Source: Mactra quadrangularis (lineage: Eukaryota; Mollusca; Bivalvia; Venerida; Mactridae). From it: a stretch of DNA of 64,000 nt. The first letter of the stretch is position 1, and the number at the start of each line of letters is the position of its first letter. Shown one piece after another: positions 34,621-48,373 of the stretch. Below the pieces are notes generated by a model that saw only the letters and a program-made list of their open reading frames with translations, had not been told where the DNA came from and did no database searches. The stretch lies in the NCBI GenBank assembly GCA_025267735.1, contig CM046296.1, forward strand, positions 19,184,464 to 19,248,463, in the 5' to 3' direction. The position numbers were made by a program, and so were the translations under genes.

Positions 34621-35823
34621 AAATTACTTTAATTAGATTGTACATTCTTGTTTAAATTAATTATTTGAATATTGCATGTCATAAAGACCGCTTAATCTCG
34701 AATAACCGCGTGAAGCATTATATACGTGTGACGTTTTATACTTGCAAAAAGGCATTAAATGTGAAAGGTTTATTTGTGCATAACTAACTATTGATAATAT
34801 TTTCATTTAGTAAATTTGTGTTATTAACGAGTGTAAGCCTACCAAATATTTATTTTATACGTACCTAGTGGGTTAAATAGTTAGAGTGAAGAATAAATAG
34901 ATTTAGGTCTCTTTTATAAAATATGTTTGCATTTAGATATATAATTAATTGAATATTAAACGTTCCAATGGCTTTAATTTTAGAAAGTTTTAACTTGATA
35001 AAGAATTTTAATCAAGCCTTATAACGCCATCATTTTTATGTAGATCTGTAGATTATGTATATTTCATTAAAATCTTCGCTTAGTAGTTGAACAATTTATT
35101 GATTCGATCAATTCAATAAGATAAATTTGACTGAAGGGGTAAAGCACACGATAAGAATCACGAATATTTATTATACCGTATGTCATTGTTGCAATAATTT
35201 AGCCTAGCTATCAAACCAGTATCAAAGAAAAATACACACACAGCTAGATTGAAATGTTGAAATGACTGTTAATATTGCAATTACATTATTGCCACAAGGG
35301 ATAGGTTTGTCAAGATGAAGAGTCATATAAAGTGTAAAGGATGAAAAAGTATAAAATACGAGCTCAAGTTTCAAGTAAGCCCGTCTTTATATAAAGCGAC
35401 AGCTGCAGTCGATTTGTTAAGATGATTAAACAACACTGAGGCCGTTCTCAGTTTGTAGTTTGTAGAAAACCTGGTGAAAACACCGAGCTACATGAATAAA
35501 GATTATTTCAAGCAATCTTCGGGGAAAAAGTGAAAAACTGGGAAAGTTGTATGTTTGTTATGCGTGTCAGACGTAGACTAGTGCATGGGATAGAGAACTA
35601 AAGTTACATATTACTGAAACATAAAGACACGTGTCATTCCATTGCTAATGTTATCAAAATATATTTTTACTTTGAAAATAAAAGTGAAGAAAGATTAGGC
35701 ATTTTTTTTAATGAATTTTTCTAACACATGCACGTGCATACATCTGTAAATGTTACATAAGTGTCTAGAACACAATCTATGGAGGTAATTGAATAATTAC
35801 ACACAAAAAACAACAGTCATGTC

Positions 35824-35901
35824 GATAGCATAGTGCAAAATCAGTCTACGTCATTTTTTTATTTACATATAGTTAGACTAGTTCTGCGCCAACCAATCTA
35901 T
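35824..35901. mobile_element. Foldback family B, copy 3
   Basis: GATAGCATAGTGCAAAATCA at the left pairs in part with GACTAGTTCTGCGCCAACCA at the right, around TTTATTTACATATAGTTAG. It matches the copies at 18569 and 19535. Confidence 0.6.
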
Positions 35902-36006
35902 ATATCACCACACAAAATGCATGTCTTTCACTGTGAAACACGAGGGTTTTGTCTGCTTTTGGATTACCACCAAGTTTAACAAGTGTTCGGTCATATCAAG
36001 GTGGTT

Positions 36007-36058
36007 GATACACCAAACCAGTTTTTTCTGTTCTGATACACCAAACCAGTTTTTCTGG
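36007..36058. repeat. 27-bp tandem duplication
   Basis: TGATACACCAAACCAG followed by a T run and CTG occurs twice in a row with only small length differences. Confidence 0.85.
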
Positions 36059-36837
36059 ACGTGTCAGGAAATATAACCCCCTTCAAATTAAAATAAAGTT
36101 TCAATAATATTCTATCGTCAATATTGAAAAGACATTACATTATAGATAAGAGCAACACTTTAATATACACTCATTGCTAGACAATATCCATCAGTCATCA
36201 ATAACATTAATGTTGTTCAAACACACATGCATAAATATTGTTCAGTGTTTTCCATTCGGCTTACGTATTTACATACATATAGATATTGCCCACAGCATCA
36301 ATGCAAACCTGCAAGTATATGACATAAATATACATAGTTGCACAGATGGGACCAATTTTTGTGGTAGTTAGTTTAGACCAGCTGTAACAAGTCGATAAAT
36401 GGATAGAAAAAGATTAAGTTTTTGCAAAAAGTACATTTTATAAAAGGAGCAATTCGCGACTTATTAAACGATTAACATAATAAAGTGGATGAGTTTAGAA
36501 TAATACAGATGTAATTCATGCTACAGTCACATAGGAATATATGAATAACATTTGAATATATTGCATAAAAACAACATTACCACGATATAGTAGCTATTGA
36601 TCTCCACTCAACTATACGATGGTATTCAGTGAATCATTAAAAGGGTTTATAGCCCAACATAAAAATATAGTAAATTACATTTCAGAGACTTTTGATCAGT
36701 ACATGTATTATGGTGGCCTACAGTATTTCAGCAGTATTTAGTTTATTCTAATTTATTTAAGCTCAATTGAGAACTTACATGTAGATTAGTCACTCTCAAG
36801 TCTATTCCCTGGTGTCCTATTACTGAGTTAGTATGTT

Positions 36838-36896
36838 TTCACGGATATGGCTTTCCTATGACTACCAGTCCAACTCCGTAACCATTCCGGCACGCC
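36838..36896 (-). mobile_element. Possible tRNA-derived SINE head
   Basis: On the minus strand, GCCGGAATGGTTACGGAG, then TTGGACTGGTAG, resembles the 5' half of a Leu/Ser-type tRNA with an A box. No clear B box follows. Confidence 0.35.
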
Positions 36897-37294
36897 CATT
36901 CCACGTTTAACACTATTTTAGTGAACTGGGTGCGATTGATACTAACACAGCAATGTGATGTATAAATCCCCCAAGTATCATGTATGAATAGTTTGACTAA
37001 TTTAAGACTGAAGAGCAGTACTAAATACTAGTCTTATACATTTAATAAATCTAAACCCATACAGCCATTAGCTTGCTTTGTAATCCGAGACATATATCGT
37101 CGTAAGAAGATCACCACCGAGGTGTTCCGAATATTTCCTTTGTGGCTAAAGTCAAGCAATTGTTATATACCATAGTCCACTTACACAGTTTTGTGTTTAC
37201 ATCAAGCATGAAGTGAGAAGGGATCCAGTCACCAAAACATGGACTAATTAACTCAAAGACTAATTATGTGATGTGATATGTATTATTGATAGTA

Positions 37295-37366
37295 CCATCG
37301 TGGTCTCACGGTCTACATTAATGTGTAGCGAATTTCCTATGCGACATATAGTCTGTTCGATTCCAT
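37295..37366 (+). mobile_element. Possible tRNA-derived SINE head
   Basis: CGTGGTCTCACGGTCTA resembles an A box. GTTCGATTCC at 37355-37364 resembles a B box at tRNA-like spacing. The segment does not make a proper cloverleaf by eye. Confidence 0.45.
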
Positions 37367-40152
37367 AGCAGTAATGGACGATTACATAGACTCATAAATA
37401 TTTCAGAAATGAATGTAGTCTACAACCGATATTTGATTTACGACAACATCCATCAAGTTGCACGCCATTTAGTGATGTCTTATTTTGGGTTCGGTACAAA
37501 AGGAATGTAAAATACAAATACAACTGAGTGAAATTGGCTTTGTAATCTAGCTAGCAGAAATATCGAGATGCTGTGATCGTTATTTCTCATGCGTTAATTG
37601 TATTGCCTGGGGAATTTATGAATATTGAACACAAAATTTCCCCCGACATATTTTAAGAAAAACTTATTGAATTTAATTTGTGAATATTACTTTTGAAAAA
37701 TTGAAAAGCTTTTTTGGAAACTTGTTAAGGATGAATTAAATAACTATGGATCTTTGGATGTACATTTATGGCAAATGAATATACTCTTCCTGAAATCGAT
37801 ATTGAATTAATTTGTTCATAAACATATGATCCTAACTTAGTTACACAAATAAGATTTGATTACAGTAGAATTACTTGCGATAGACTTGCTTAGTTTTTCT
37901 CCAAATTTCAACAGTCCAAAAACTTTTGGGGGGATACTGTATAGTTTCATCTATAATACAATGTATTTCAACTTTAACATTAATAAAGCAGTGGTTTTCT
38001 ATCTATTAGTATTCCTGTCAGACAATTGTACAGTTTTAATGTTTCTTCAACATGCAATACTAAACTCACTGCTTGTTTCCGACTATCCTGAAATCTGTCT
38101 AGTTTTTGTTGTGGATGAGTACATGTTTCCTCTATGTAAAGATCAACGATGTCTGGTTAAATTCTTTATAACCTTTAAAGAAATGGCTAAACTTTTACTG
38201 CTTCATAGATCTACTCTGTATTAAAAGCGTCACTGACAATAAAGATTTGGAATATGTCAGTGAGTAGGTGCATTGTAAATTAACTTATCACAATTATACT
38301 GTTTATTTATTTATTTCAGCACAAATATGTTATAGGAGGTATGTTTATAAACATGTAACTAAAAACATAGTACAATTCTATAATGTACATGGTAAAACAG
38401 TATCAGTGATCATAATTGATTAATTGCTATTGTCACACGATCGCTAATTAAAGGGGTATGGTAATCATTCTAGTAAAAGAACATGTTTTGTTTGGTTTAA
38501 ACAACTATTTTCTCAAAAATAAACCATGGTTGGTACCAGTGTAAGAACGACAATATTCCACGTAGCTATTGCAAATGTTTGGGTATATGGCTCTCTATAC
38601 GTAACTATCAACTTAAACTTAAACTTTAATCAAATGAAGAAAGTTAAGTTTATCAACAAATAAAAACAAATCTTCAAGTAACACAGTGATATTTGTTCAA
38701 ATTTAAGTGCGCAAGTAATTATCAAATAGCCACAATGCCAAAATGGCCAAATAGCCTTCCATGACACATTAAAAAGATCTCCACAAAGAGCACATCCTTC
38801 AGGCCGCGCTCAATAGATAAATAAACAAATCCACGCTACATTACAAGCGCTCGAATTACCATAAATACGGTATGACTGGGATGTTTTTGAAAGGTTGAGT
38901 GAAATGGGAAATTGACTGCTGGCCAACTATGTTGAAACATCGGTCTCGACAGATAATGTATGTAATTATATCATCACAGGTAGAGAGAGGAGAGAGACTG
39001 TATCATAGTATACGTATCTAGACTTAACTTGATAAAATGTTAATTACATAGAAATTGATACGGAATGTAAATTGAGGTTAATGTTGTGTAAAATATATAT
39101 TATATAGTTTTTTATGTTGAGTATGGGTGTTTTATTAACAAGTGATATAATGTCATGAAAAGAGAGTGAAAATAAAGAATTGGTTGGTTTAAACTAATAT
39201 TTTTTCACTGATAATATCTTGGTTTAAGGAACGTAAATGGCATGACCTGTTTAATGTAATCACGAAAACATTAAAATTTTATGCACAGTGGTTTCTCATG
39301 GTCTTATGAATGCTTACGAGACTCCTTTATATAAATTCAAATGGTCAGTCGGAACGCTTAGTCAGTTTAATGATGGTTTATTAGTTTTGAAGCTAGGGTA
39401 AGAACCGACGCTGTCCCAACGAAAATTGACATACCACTCGATCGGGTTTTTCCAATGAAAACACAGTTTTAGGCCATGGATATTGCCAAGTAGATACGGT
39501 TGAATTGCCTTTAGTCAATTGTAAAACATTGTGTATTTTCGCATTATCTGTTAACTACATAATTGGCAAGCATAACAACTTTGAGCATACTATACCATAA
39601 ATAGTCATGGAGAATGTTTATTTTTACAAGTTTTACTTGAAAAATATGTATAGCCATCGTGTTAGCCCATACGCTATTTGAATACAAAACGTCATCAAAG
39701 TATCATATCAAACTAGACTTAACTAGAGAGCGTAGATTTGTCGCTAAGATACAGTGACGATATATGTTTTATGACCATTGAAACTTGATACTGTTCTCTC
39801 TATCTAGACTTTAGATTGGTTGAAGTCTTTCATAGTCGTTTCATTATTATCATTATTGATATAAAGGTTATAAACACTCTGTGTCTTTGATACTCTTGTC
39901 ATACATTACGTTCCATGTACAAGAAACACGTGTCCCCCCAAGTCCAAAACAGTATTAAGTACACAAGTATTAAGATTCATCTTTGCGTCCTAGAACCTGA
40001 TTATAAACCATTAAAAGCAGTTATGTTGACACTGTCCGTTCCAAGGGGAAAAAGAGATTATTGTTCTCATTATTTGTTTACTAGTGGTATCCTTGTTATA
40101 TCAAACTTTAAAAAATCAGCATCTACCTCTTTGCCTTTCGGCTGTAAGCCTG

Positions 40153-40387
40153 AATATAAGACCTGCATCAATATACAAGTCAGTTTCGACATAACAACAT
40201 TATCAACAATGAGAATTGTTTTTTAACTTCAATAAAGAGATTAACTTATACATCAAACTTCTTATAAAGGATAAATTGTCATTTTTAATACTTAAGTTAC
40301 AATGTAACTTTATACATTTGTTTTATGTAAACTTACCACGAGGGAACTCATGGATTATTGTGTTGTTTAGCATTTAGTGACGTACTT
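40153..40387. repeat. Direct duplication of about 235 bp, copy 1
   Basis: It shares TATAAGACCTG, CAATATACAAGTC, GTTTCGACATAACAACATTA, AAGTTACAATGTAACTTTAT and CATGGATTATTGT, in order, with 42201-42432. Differences are substitutions and small indels. Confidence 0.9.
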
Positions 40388-42200
40388 AGTGCATGAAAGG
40401 TAAAATCAATTCCTGGAATGAAATTAGCAGAACATCTCAGCATGCAGCAGCATAGCGTGCATATCTATGATCCATAATCGTTTAGTTGATTCTCCAATAA
40501 ACAATAATAGTAATTACTAGCACCAGCCAAGATGAACTATTCTTGAGTACAGAGATCATTATGTTTTATATATCTGGTTATTGACAATAAACACAATGTA
40601 ATATATCATTAAAATATCAGCATCCATAATACTCGGTATTAATAATATGTTTATTGATAGAATAAATAAGAAACATCTATAAACTGATTGCTGTACAAAA
40701 AGGTTTAAATGTGTGTGTGTTGTATACAAAACAATCTGGGAATCACATTTAAAACATCATTCATAGTAGAAATACAATAACTCTTAACATTCTCTTTTTA
40801 AAATGTTACAGAGGCGCCCACAGGGGCGTGAAGAAAGGTGTCTTTGTGATAACATAATACTATCAACGAACATCGCCTTTGCCCCCTAGGAAAACAAATA
40901 TTTGTCAAATGACAAGCAGATAAACGACTTGTGACGACTTATTGAGGACCATTCTTTAAACGTAACAAATCAAAGAGGATACAGTATGATAATTTTTCTC
41001 TATCGGATTTTGTTGTAGTTAACCTGTAAACGTTTAAACCCTCTTGTCAAACAAATAAGCTACATAAATGTGTTAAGAGGAAAAACAGTGCAGGTGTTAT
41101 AAATGTCTGCCTTGTTTCTTGTAACATTTATAGTAGAGATAACCACAACGTCTTTGTATGCAATAAAATACAGGTATAATACCCCTTCTGGGCTTACCAT
41201 AATAATTTAAGCCCTCCCGTCATCGATATCACGGTCCCAGATAGAAGGAATGTCACAACCGTCAGTGACAAAATTCGGTTAAATATTTGTAATACTTCTA
41301 TATACAGTTTTTGTGCAAGACCATTTGCACATTTACATAAAGTTCAAATGGGTTTAGCCTCCAATAAAAACGTACCTGGGACGGTGTGAAATATAAAACT
41401 GGGACATGGTTGTTAAAACCAACCAAGTTAATTTGATACTACACGTACTTTGAAAGTCATACTTGTTTAGCAAACAATTAATCATATACACGTCTTACTA
41501 CATCGTCTTCACGAAGAGATTACGCTATGAATAATTTGCTGAGAAAGAATGACAGTAAAATGATACATATGTTAGTATTAAGGCCACTTAAATAAATTCA
41601 ACTACTTCAGCATTTTTCCGTGTTGTTTGCGATTAGATGATAAAGCATGGCCGTGTTTAATTGCCACTCGACGCCGTACGAAGTCCGGTATAGATGTACT
41701 GATTATTCAGATAGTAATCTCGTAAATGAACAATAACAAACGCTCTTATCAATTTCCACGATAACATATTATACCAAGCCATTGATATAGATATAAAACC
41801 TCTTCATAATATTGATTTTACATTATTGAATGCCTCTTGAACTAACACCAAAAACGTTAGCGTTATGTCCAGTGTCGATACATCAACTTATGGTTCGTAT
41901 TTGCCTTCTATGCCAATAATTGAAGACAGACTGAGACCAAAATATACAACTTTTTAGTCTGTAGATGTTACATGCAAGGTTCAAATACTCATTCATTGGA
42001 TGTTTTAACCCGAGTATGCATGTTTGATAAGGTAAAACAGAACATGTCTGACACAATTGGTTATAACATCGCTGGTAAAACGATTGGATAACTACCATAT
42101 TGTGACACTAACACTTATGACATGCGTGTAAAAATCATTGATTTTGCATTTATCAAGGTGGTCTCTAATGCATAACTTTATTGTACTAAATGTTAACCCA

Positions 42201-42432
42201 GTATAAGACCTGTATCAATATACAAGTCTGTTTCGACATAACAACATTATCCACAATAATATTTTTTTAACTTCAATTAAGAGATTAACTCATACATCAT
42301 ACTTCATATAATGGATTAATTGTCATTGTTAATACTAAAGTTACAATGTAACTTTATACATTAGTTTTATGTTTACCACGAGGGGAACTTAGTCATGGAT
42401 TATTGTATTGTTTAGTGTTTAATGATGTACTA
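42201..42432. repeat. Direct duplication of about 235 bp, copy 2
   Basis: Same orientation as 40153-40387, about 2 kb away, roughly 85 percent alike by eye. Either a segmental duplication or two insertions of one element. Confidence 0.9.
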
Positions 42433-43309
42433 AAACATATACGTGTACTTAGTACTATTTTTATTAAATGACATAAAAATAGTGGCTCATGTATTCATGT
42501 TAAAGGTAGAGCATCTTTTAAAAGTTTCGGATATCATAGAAACAGTTCAAACATGAATCAACAATTTAACCATTAAATAAAACCTTTAAGATCGCGCATT
42601 CACAGTTACCTCTATAACAATTAAACCAAACAATTAAATAGATTTACAAAACAGTATTATGCAGCTTCTTGTGATTTACAAAGAGAATCAAGTAAAAAAT
42701 CAATCACAATCAATATATACAAAGACAACAAAGTGCTTTATTATCTGCAAATTAAAATCTATTAAAGAAAGGACTAAAATATAACCAGACACAACGACGG
42801 ACAAAACACGCTTAAGCTGTAAATTATATACCAAACGCAACACCTGATTGTCCACCTTAAGAAGATTTATAAACTTCAGAAAACGAAATCAAACAACAAA
42901 GAAAATAACAACTTCGCATTCTTTACCCCATTAGATATTTGAGGTAAACATGTTCTTCAATTGAAACTAGTTAAACACTCTTTGTAAGCCAAGTGTGGAG
43001 TTTTTGCAATTAAGATACATTTAAATAATTGGAATTGATTTATTTCTACTGGTATTGAAAATTAAAATAACAATATTGATGTGTAATATAAACGTTAAAA
43101 CCCGGTTAAGGCAGTATGTTATCGTGTTTAAACAACACACGTTTCGATTTGTAAATCGTCAATATTACTTGGTTGGTATTTGCGCTGAATTATCAATAAA
43201 GATCTTCATTTTATCGAGCTTATACACTCATTGTAGCAAAGCAAATACGCTTTGATATTCAAAGTTTGCTCCCAAACAAAGCCATTTACAAATAGCTGAC
43301 GAAGATATA

Positions 43310-43440
43310 TAATCTTTCGCTTCGAGCGGATTAGCAATCAATAGCGACGCGGGTTGAAAACTGACCAATCAGCGAGCAAGAATAGTAAATGCTGCGTTCT
43401 CATTGGTTCGCTCGACAACTATCTGTTAACGAGACGGTAA
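43310..43440. promoter_or_regulatory. CpG-richer block with two CCAAT boxes
   Basis: TTCGCTTCGAGCGGATTAG, GCGACGCGGG, CCAAT at 43365-43369 and an inverted CCAAT (ATTGG) at 43402-43406. The make-up is close to the candidate promoter at 34430-34620. It could be an alternative upstream promoter of the same gene, or belong to an unseen transcript. Direction unknown. Confidence 0.35.
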
Positions 43441-46307
43441 AACACTGTGAAATAAAGAGATATGAGACGCTATAGACGAGAATAATGCGATTGAAACGGT
43501 CAACAATAAAATGATTGATAGTTTAAATAAAATGGTTGATATTTGAAACACTTGATAAAAATAAAGTTTAAAACTACCAAAACAAACTCCAAATAATAAT
43601 GATATTATTGATCGTTTTAAACTTGAGTAAGAGAACATATCTATTTAGTTCTAGATTTAAATCCAATATAACTTGAATTTACATGTTTTAAACCCAATTT
43701 CTGTTATATACGTCTATTTAATTATATTTGATCTGACGGAGAACAGGCTATGCCAGTTTATTTATAAATATTACTTCAAGCTAAAAATCGATTTTGCTTC
43801 AGTTGTTTCTGATTTATAACTGTAACAACAACCACAACAACAGAATTTCTACCAGTCTCGAACTCTCCTTCACTATGAGTTACGTCATTTAATGAAAAAA
43901 ATTTTTTACCAAGGTTTTTGATAAAACAAATAATATTGACGAGGCAAAGGTTATGTAGAAGGGTGAAACTATGAAATAGGCACAGTAAAACATGCATAAC
44001 TAAGGGGTGCATTAATTGTACATGCATGTATGTTTGTTCAACATTTACAGCACATGTGCATTTGAGAGTATTTATTAGTATCGTAATATGACGTCAGTGC
44101 TCATGCATGGTCTAAATGCACATGTTACATGTAGTTAGCAAGCGCAGGTGGAACGATAACACTTAAATTATTCTGTTCTACACATTCTGCATTGAATAAG
44201 ACTAGCACATGTTATTTAGTGTAATAACAAGAACATATGCATTGAAAATTAAACACAAAATGAACATGCAATATTTTCACTGGGAAATAATTACTGTAAC
44301 AAACATGAAAAACGTGACAACACATTGCATTCTATTGCAGTATATAAATACAATTTAAGTGCACACTCACGAAATTGGTGAACATAAAAATGGAACTTTC
44401 ATCCATGGCAACGTTTTCTGATCAATTAGTGATATACATAGTTGACACACACCATATCTTTCGTTACCAAGTTAAAATAAATAAAAACCTATTTTTTGAT
44501 CATTGGTTGCAATTATTTGTTGATAGTTGAATGACTTGAAGACCCTTTGGATTGGCTATGTATCATTACTCATCGATTGTACTACTTATACACTCTATAT
44601 AAAAACGTCTGAGCAAATGTCGCTGCAATGAACAAATGATCTATCAATCTATCTACATTTGTGTATATGCATATACTGAAAAACACTGAGTTACAATTGG
44701 GGCTAAATGATAAAAGTTCAGCAGAATGTAACTCCAAAAGTGATTTCAGGTAACTGGTAAATGTTTAAAAAGAACATGCTGTGATCTGCATCAAGTACAG
44801 AGTCAATCCTAATGTTGACAAGTTGGCAGCATCAACATATTAATGTTGTTAAAATTTATTAGCGACTATTTCGGTATATGGTTTGTATAATAGTTATCTT
44901 AGAACCGATAACAGTCCATCAAGTACATGTATGTTTATTTCAGTCCTGTTCTGGCCAGTTTTGTTCTGTACTATCCAGTCGAGGTCAGTTGTGCTCGTGG
45001 ACAAACAAAACATAGAACAAAACAATAGAGAACATGTACTTATCCTTTAAATTAGTACATATTATGACGGTATGTATCAACTTGATAATTTTAACATGCC
45101 TAAAAAATGTAAACAGCTTTGGCTATGAATGGAACATAAAAGGCAAGGAGGTTCATATTGTATTGAGCTAAGTTCATCTACATTAAAGGAGATTTAATGT
45201 GCAACAGTGATAAAAAAATAGAATGGTCCGAACATGAACCAATGAGACAACAAAAACAACATTAGTTTGAGTCAATGTTGGTGATGAAAATTCAAGAATC
45301 AATCAAATAATCTCAAGCCTATGATTTGAGCCCAAGTTTCCACAGTCCAAAACCTCACACAGAACATTCATGACCTGATCTATGAAAATACACGTGTACA
45401 GCAATATGACACAATAAAGACATAATAAAAATCACAATTAAGCCACAAGCATAAACACAGAAAACACTTAATAAGAAATGTTTAAATCAAAGAACTTCTC
45501 TCAAACCTAACCCTGAACAAATATGTGTATAATTTTTATTATCATTTTACCCTTTCATCCGTAGAAAAATCGTTTCCCACCAACATTTCCCCTACAACAC
45601 GTGACATGAAAGCTCTCAGTTAACAATTCCTCTCCTCTATAATCACCAGCTATTTTCTACAATGGTGGCAACAAATCAGATAGCCACGTCAGAAGATTGA
45701 AAACGTATCAGTGTTAACTGACCGTGAATAATTTTTGACCACATTTTCTATGAAGCCTTTATAACGTTCAACAACCGGTCTGATTCATTATCATCAAGAG
45801 TAGGGGTCAAGCAAGCTGGGGAAATCAATAATAATTTAACATTCTAAGGGCATTGTAGTGTCAGGATGTTAAGGGGCAAAAGGGACATGGTGATTTTAAC
45901 GTTAGGAAATTTCCCTTGTTGGTAATGAAAGTTATAGAAGACTAAACAAAGCTTTCACACCAGAATTCCAATAAGTTAAGAGTTTTTCCTGTTGTCTTGT
46001 CACAGTGGGTCAATTTAATTGATAGAGTTTGTCTTGTGATTGCAACAGATGTACCAATACAGTGAAGATAATTTAATCAGACGCGTCTTGCAAGCATATA
46101 AACTCTAAAAAGTTATAATTAACAGTTCTAAGTAGTCATACAGATGTGCCTTTTACTAATCAACAAAGTTTTAGACCTGCTGTTAATATGATATGTAATA
46201 CTGCGATATTTTTTAACAGTGTATTACATTATAATTACATACCATCAAAGATGACATGACTCATGAAGATATTTAGAATTTACTTCTGCATTTGTCTTAA
46301 TTAAATC

Positions 46308-46369
46308 ACAGCTACCATCATCATCATCACCATCATCATTATGATCTTTATAATCACAAGAACCACCAC

Positions 46370-46410
<41 letters not shown>

Positions 46411-46470
46411 TTAAGGTCATCACTATTCATACCATCATCATTGTCATCACTACAAACTACCATTGTTATC
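46308..46470. repeat. (ATC)n trinucleotide array
   Basis: About 13 uninterrupted ATC units near 46371-46407, flanked by broken ATC, ACC and ATT units. The minus strand reads as poly-Asp, an artefact. Confidence 0.93.
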
Positions 46471-47742
46471 ATCATTCATCATCACCAGAGCAACTACTAT
46501 AAAAATAATAATCATTATCATCAATTTTAATCATACTAACAGTTTCTACAACAACAGCATTTTCAAACAGTACATAATAGATAACCTCGATATTGTGATC
46601 CAATAAAGAATTGTAAATGTTTCTATATTGACGTGATCTTCTTAAGATAAAAACATCAATTGACATTGATTAAAGCTATACATCAACGTGAAGTAATTCA
46701 CATTTAAACAAGTTCGTTCTAACATTGATTGAATCGTACATGAACCGTGTACTTGGTTTGTCATTAAAGCAGATGTTACTGGTAATGAATTAACAATGTC
46801 ATGAGTGACTCCAACCATTCAACCATTCAACCAAACTATCAGCTATTCATTTGCGATCTACTTGTAAATCTAAGCCAGCAAATATTCATAAAATGTTCAA
46901 AAGAAGTCTCCAATCAGTAAAAAGAAAGAGAGGGAGAGAGGCAAATAAATTCAGCCCCATAAACACAGTAACTTAAGACGATCAAATCACATACAAAGCA
47001 AATAAACGAGAAGTAGGAAAAGCAAATTTCCGTTTCAAGAATGAACAACTGACATTCTCACAACTGAAGATCGATTAACATGAAGCCTCCTGGGAGGTTT
47101 TACCAGGTTTTAGAAAATAGACGAGTTCTTTAATGTCGCTACGTTGCAAGAACAGAATGATTGTAGAAATAGGCAAAACCGGTGCGTCTGTTAAAATAAC
47201 AAAAGCGTGATGAGAGCTAATAAACATTATTGACAAGGCAGTCTATTTTTTTGTCACTTCTTGTACATTTTTAGGATGTAGATGACAGTATCAACTTACA
47301 AGTAGTTTTAGATAGGAGAAAATATCTTACCAGAAAATTAAATTTACTAAATGAAAATTATGTACATATATGGAAGTCACTTTTCATTATTTATATTTGT
47401 AATTGTTTTTCATTTTAATTTAATTTTATTATACGAGTAGTCTATGAGAATTGACATAAGGCAATTTTGTATGTAGACTGTTTTAATGGATAAAAAATTA
47501 AAAATGTGACTTGTGTCAGGTCTACAAAAACCAGCAACACATGATAATTACTGCATAGGGGCAGAAAAGAACAAAGATGGGGGTGCAAGCTTTATAGCCC
47601 TGAGTGACTGCTAAAAGTCCAAGAGTTCTGCAAGTAAAAGGCAGATTTTACCATAAATCATACTTACATGTATAAACATGTTTTAACTCATCAACATTTA
47701 ATAGCCAAAATTATATTAGTACAATGAAAATATCAATCTAAC

Positions 47743-47824
47743 CAAGGACCCTATATACAGTTGTATGTTATATAGGGTCCTTGATCTAACCAGGGATTTT
47801 ATATAACATTTTATAAAATCCCTG
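47743..47824. repeat. Two adjacent perfect hairpins
   Basis: Hairpin 1 has arms CAAGGACCCTATATA (47743-47757) and TATATAGGGTCCTTG (47769-47783). Hairpin 2 has arms CAGGGATTTTATA (47791-47803) and TATAAAATCCCTG (47812-47824). Seven bases separate them. ATCTAACC precedes both. Origin unknown. Confidence 0.9.
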
Positions 47825-48073
47825 ACCTAGCTGAGTCAACCAGAGGAGGCTACTATAATTATGAAACAGTATTCAACAAGAACAATATAAAGGTTACTGT
47901 AAAGTCTATTTCACCAGAGGTAGGCAAGGTACTAATGCCGACTTGTCTTATCTGTCACATACATCAATTTAACAAGTAATTACCCTATAATCTAAATATT
48001 GGACTGTTCCAATCCAATTAACTACCTTGTCAAATCATCTTTGATGAACAGTTTAACCAATTAGATATAAATG

Positions 48074-48373
48074 CATAGGCGGATCCAGCGGGGGGGGGTT
48101 CAGGAGGGTCCGGACCCCTAGAATTTGGAAAATGTACCTGTCCATTAGTGTATTTCTTGCCTGTAAGTCATTTTAAAGTAGCATGAAGCAATTTTTTTCG
48201 GTGCTTAACATAGATTTGATCGTTATGTAGTTTTTATTATCAATATATTGCATTTTTTTTCTGCAAAATGTGTATAATGTGGTTGTGGTAAGAGGTTCGG
48301 ACCCCCCTAGAAAAGTTCGGACCCCCCTAGAAAAGTTCGGACCCCCCTGGAAAAACTCCTGGATCCACCCCTG
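48074..48373. mobile_element. Complete 300-bp MITE with AAATG target duplication
   Basis: The ends CATAGGCGGATCCAG and CTGGATCCACCCCTG are inverted repeats; both begin CA when read inward. AAATG flanks both sides (48069-48073 and 48374-48378). Near the right end is a 20-bp tandem array of three units (48295-48354) carrying TTCGGACCCCCCTAG. No transposase is encoded, so it would move only with help from another element. The superfamily is not certain. Confidence 0.88.

Larger units (their letters stand above)
34621..43300. other. Non-coding stretch, no gene recognised
   Basis: AT-rich DNA. It holds a foldback family B copy (35824-35901), a short tandem repeat (36007-36058), possible SINE heads (36838-36896, 37295-37366) and one copy of each half of a 235-bp duplication. 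Open frames of 103 and 122 codons at 39915-40226 and 37856-38224 show no domain, splice-linked context or homology I recognise. A TATATAAAG near 35387 stands alone. Confidence 0.6.

Noticed and set aside
35387..35396. TATATAAAG as a TATA box.
   Set aside because: No initiator, CpG block or following gene; common in AT-rich DNA.
37856..38224. Plus-strand 122-codon open frame.
   Set aside because: Hydrophobic, Phe/Leu-rich composition typical of AT-rich noise; no domain, no splice or promoter context.
39915..40226. Plus-strand 103-codon open frame.
   Set aside because: Its end runs into a duplicated repeat and it has no recognisable motif.
44089..44096. Consensus CRE TGACGTCA (also near 60304).
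   Set aside because: Single eight-base sites without promoter context; expected by chance in 64 kb.
48295..48354. Three regularly repeated 20-bp units suggesting a CRISPR-like array.
   Set aside because: Units are directly adjacent without spacers and sit inside a MITE in an animal genome.
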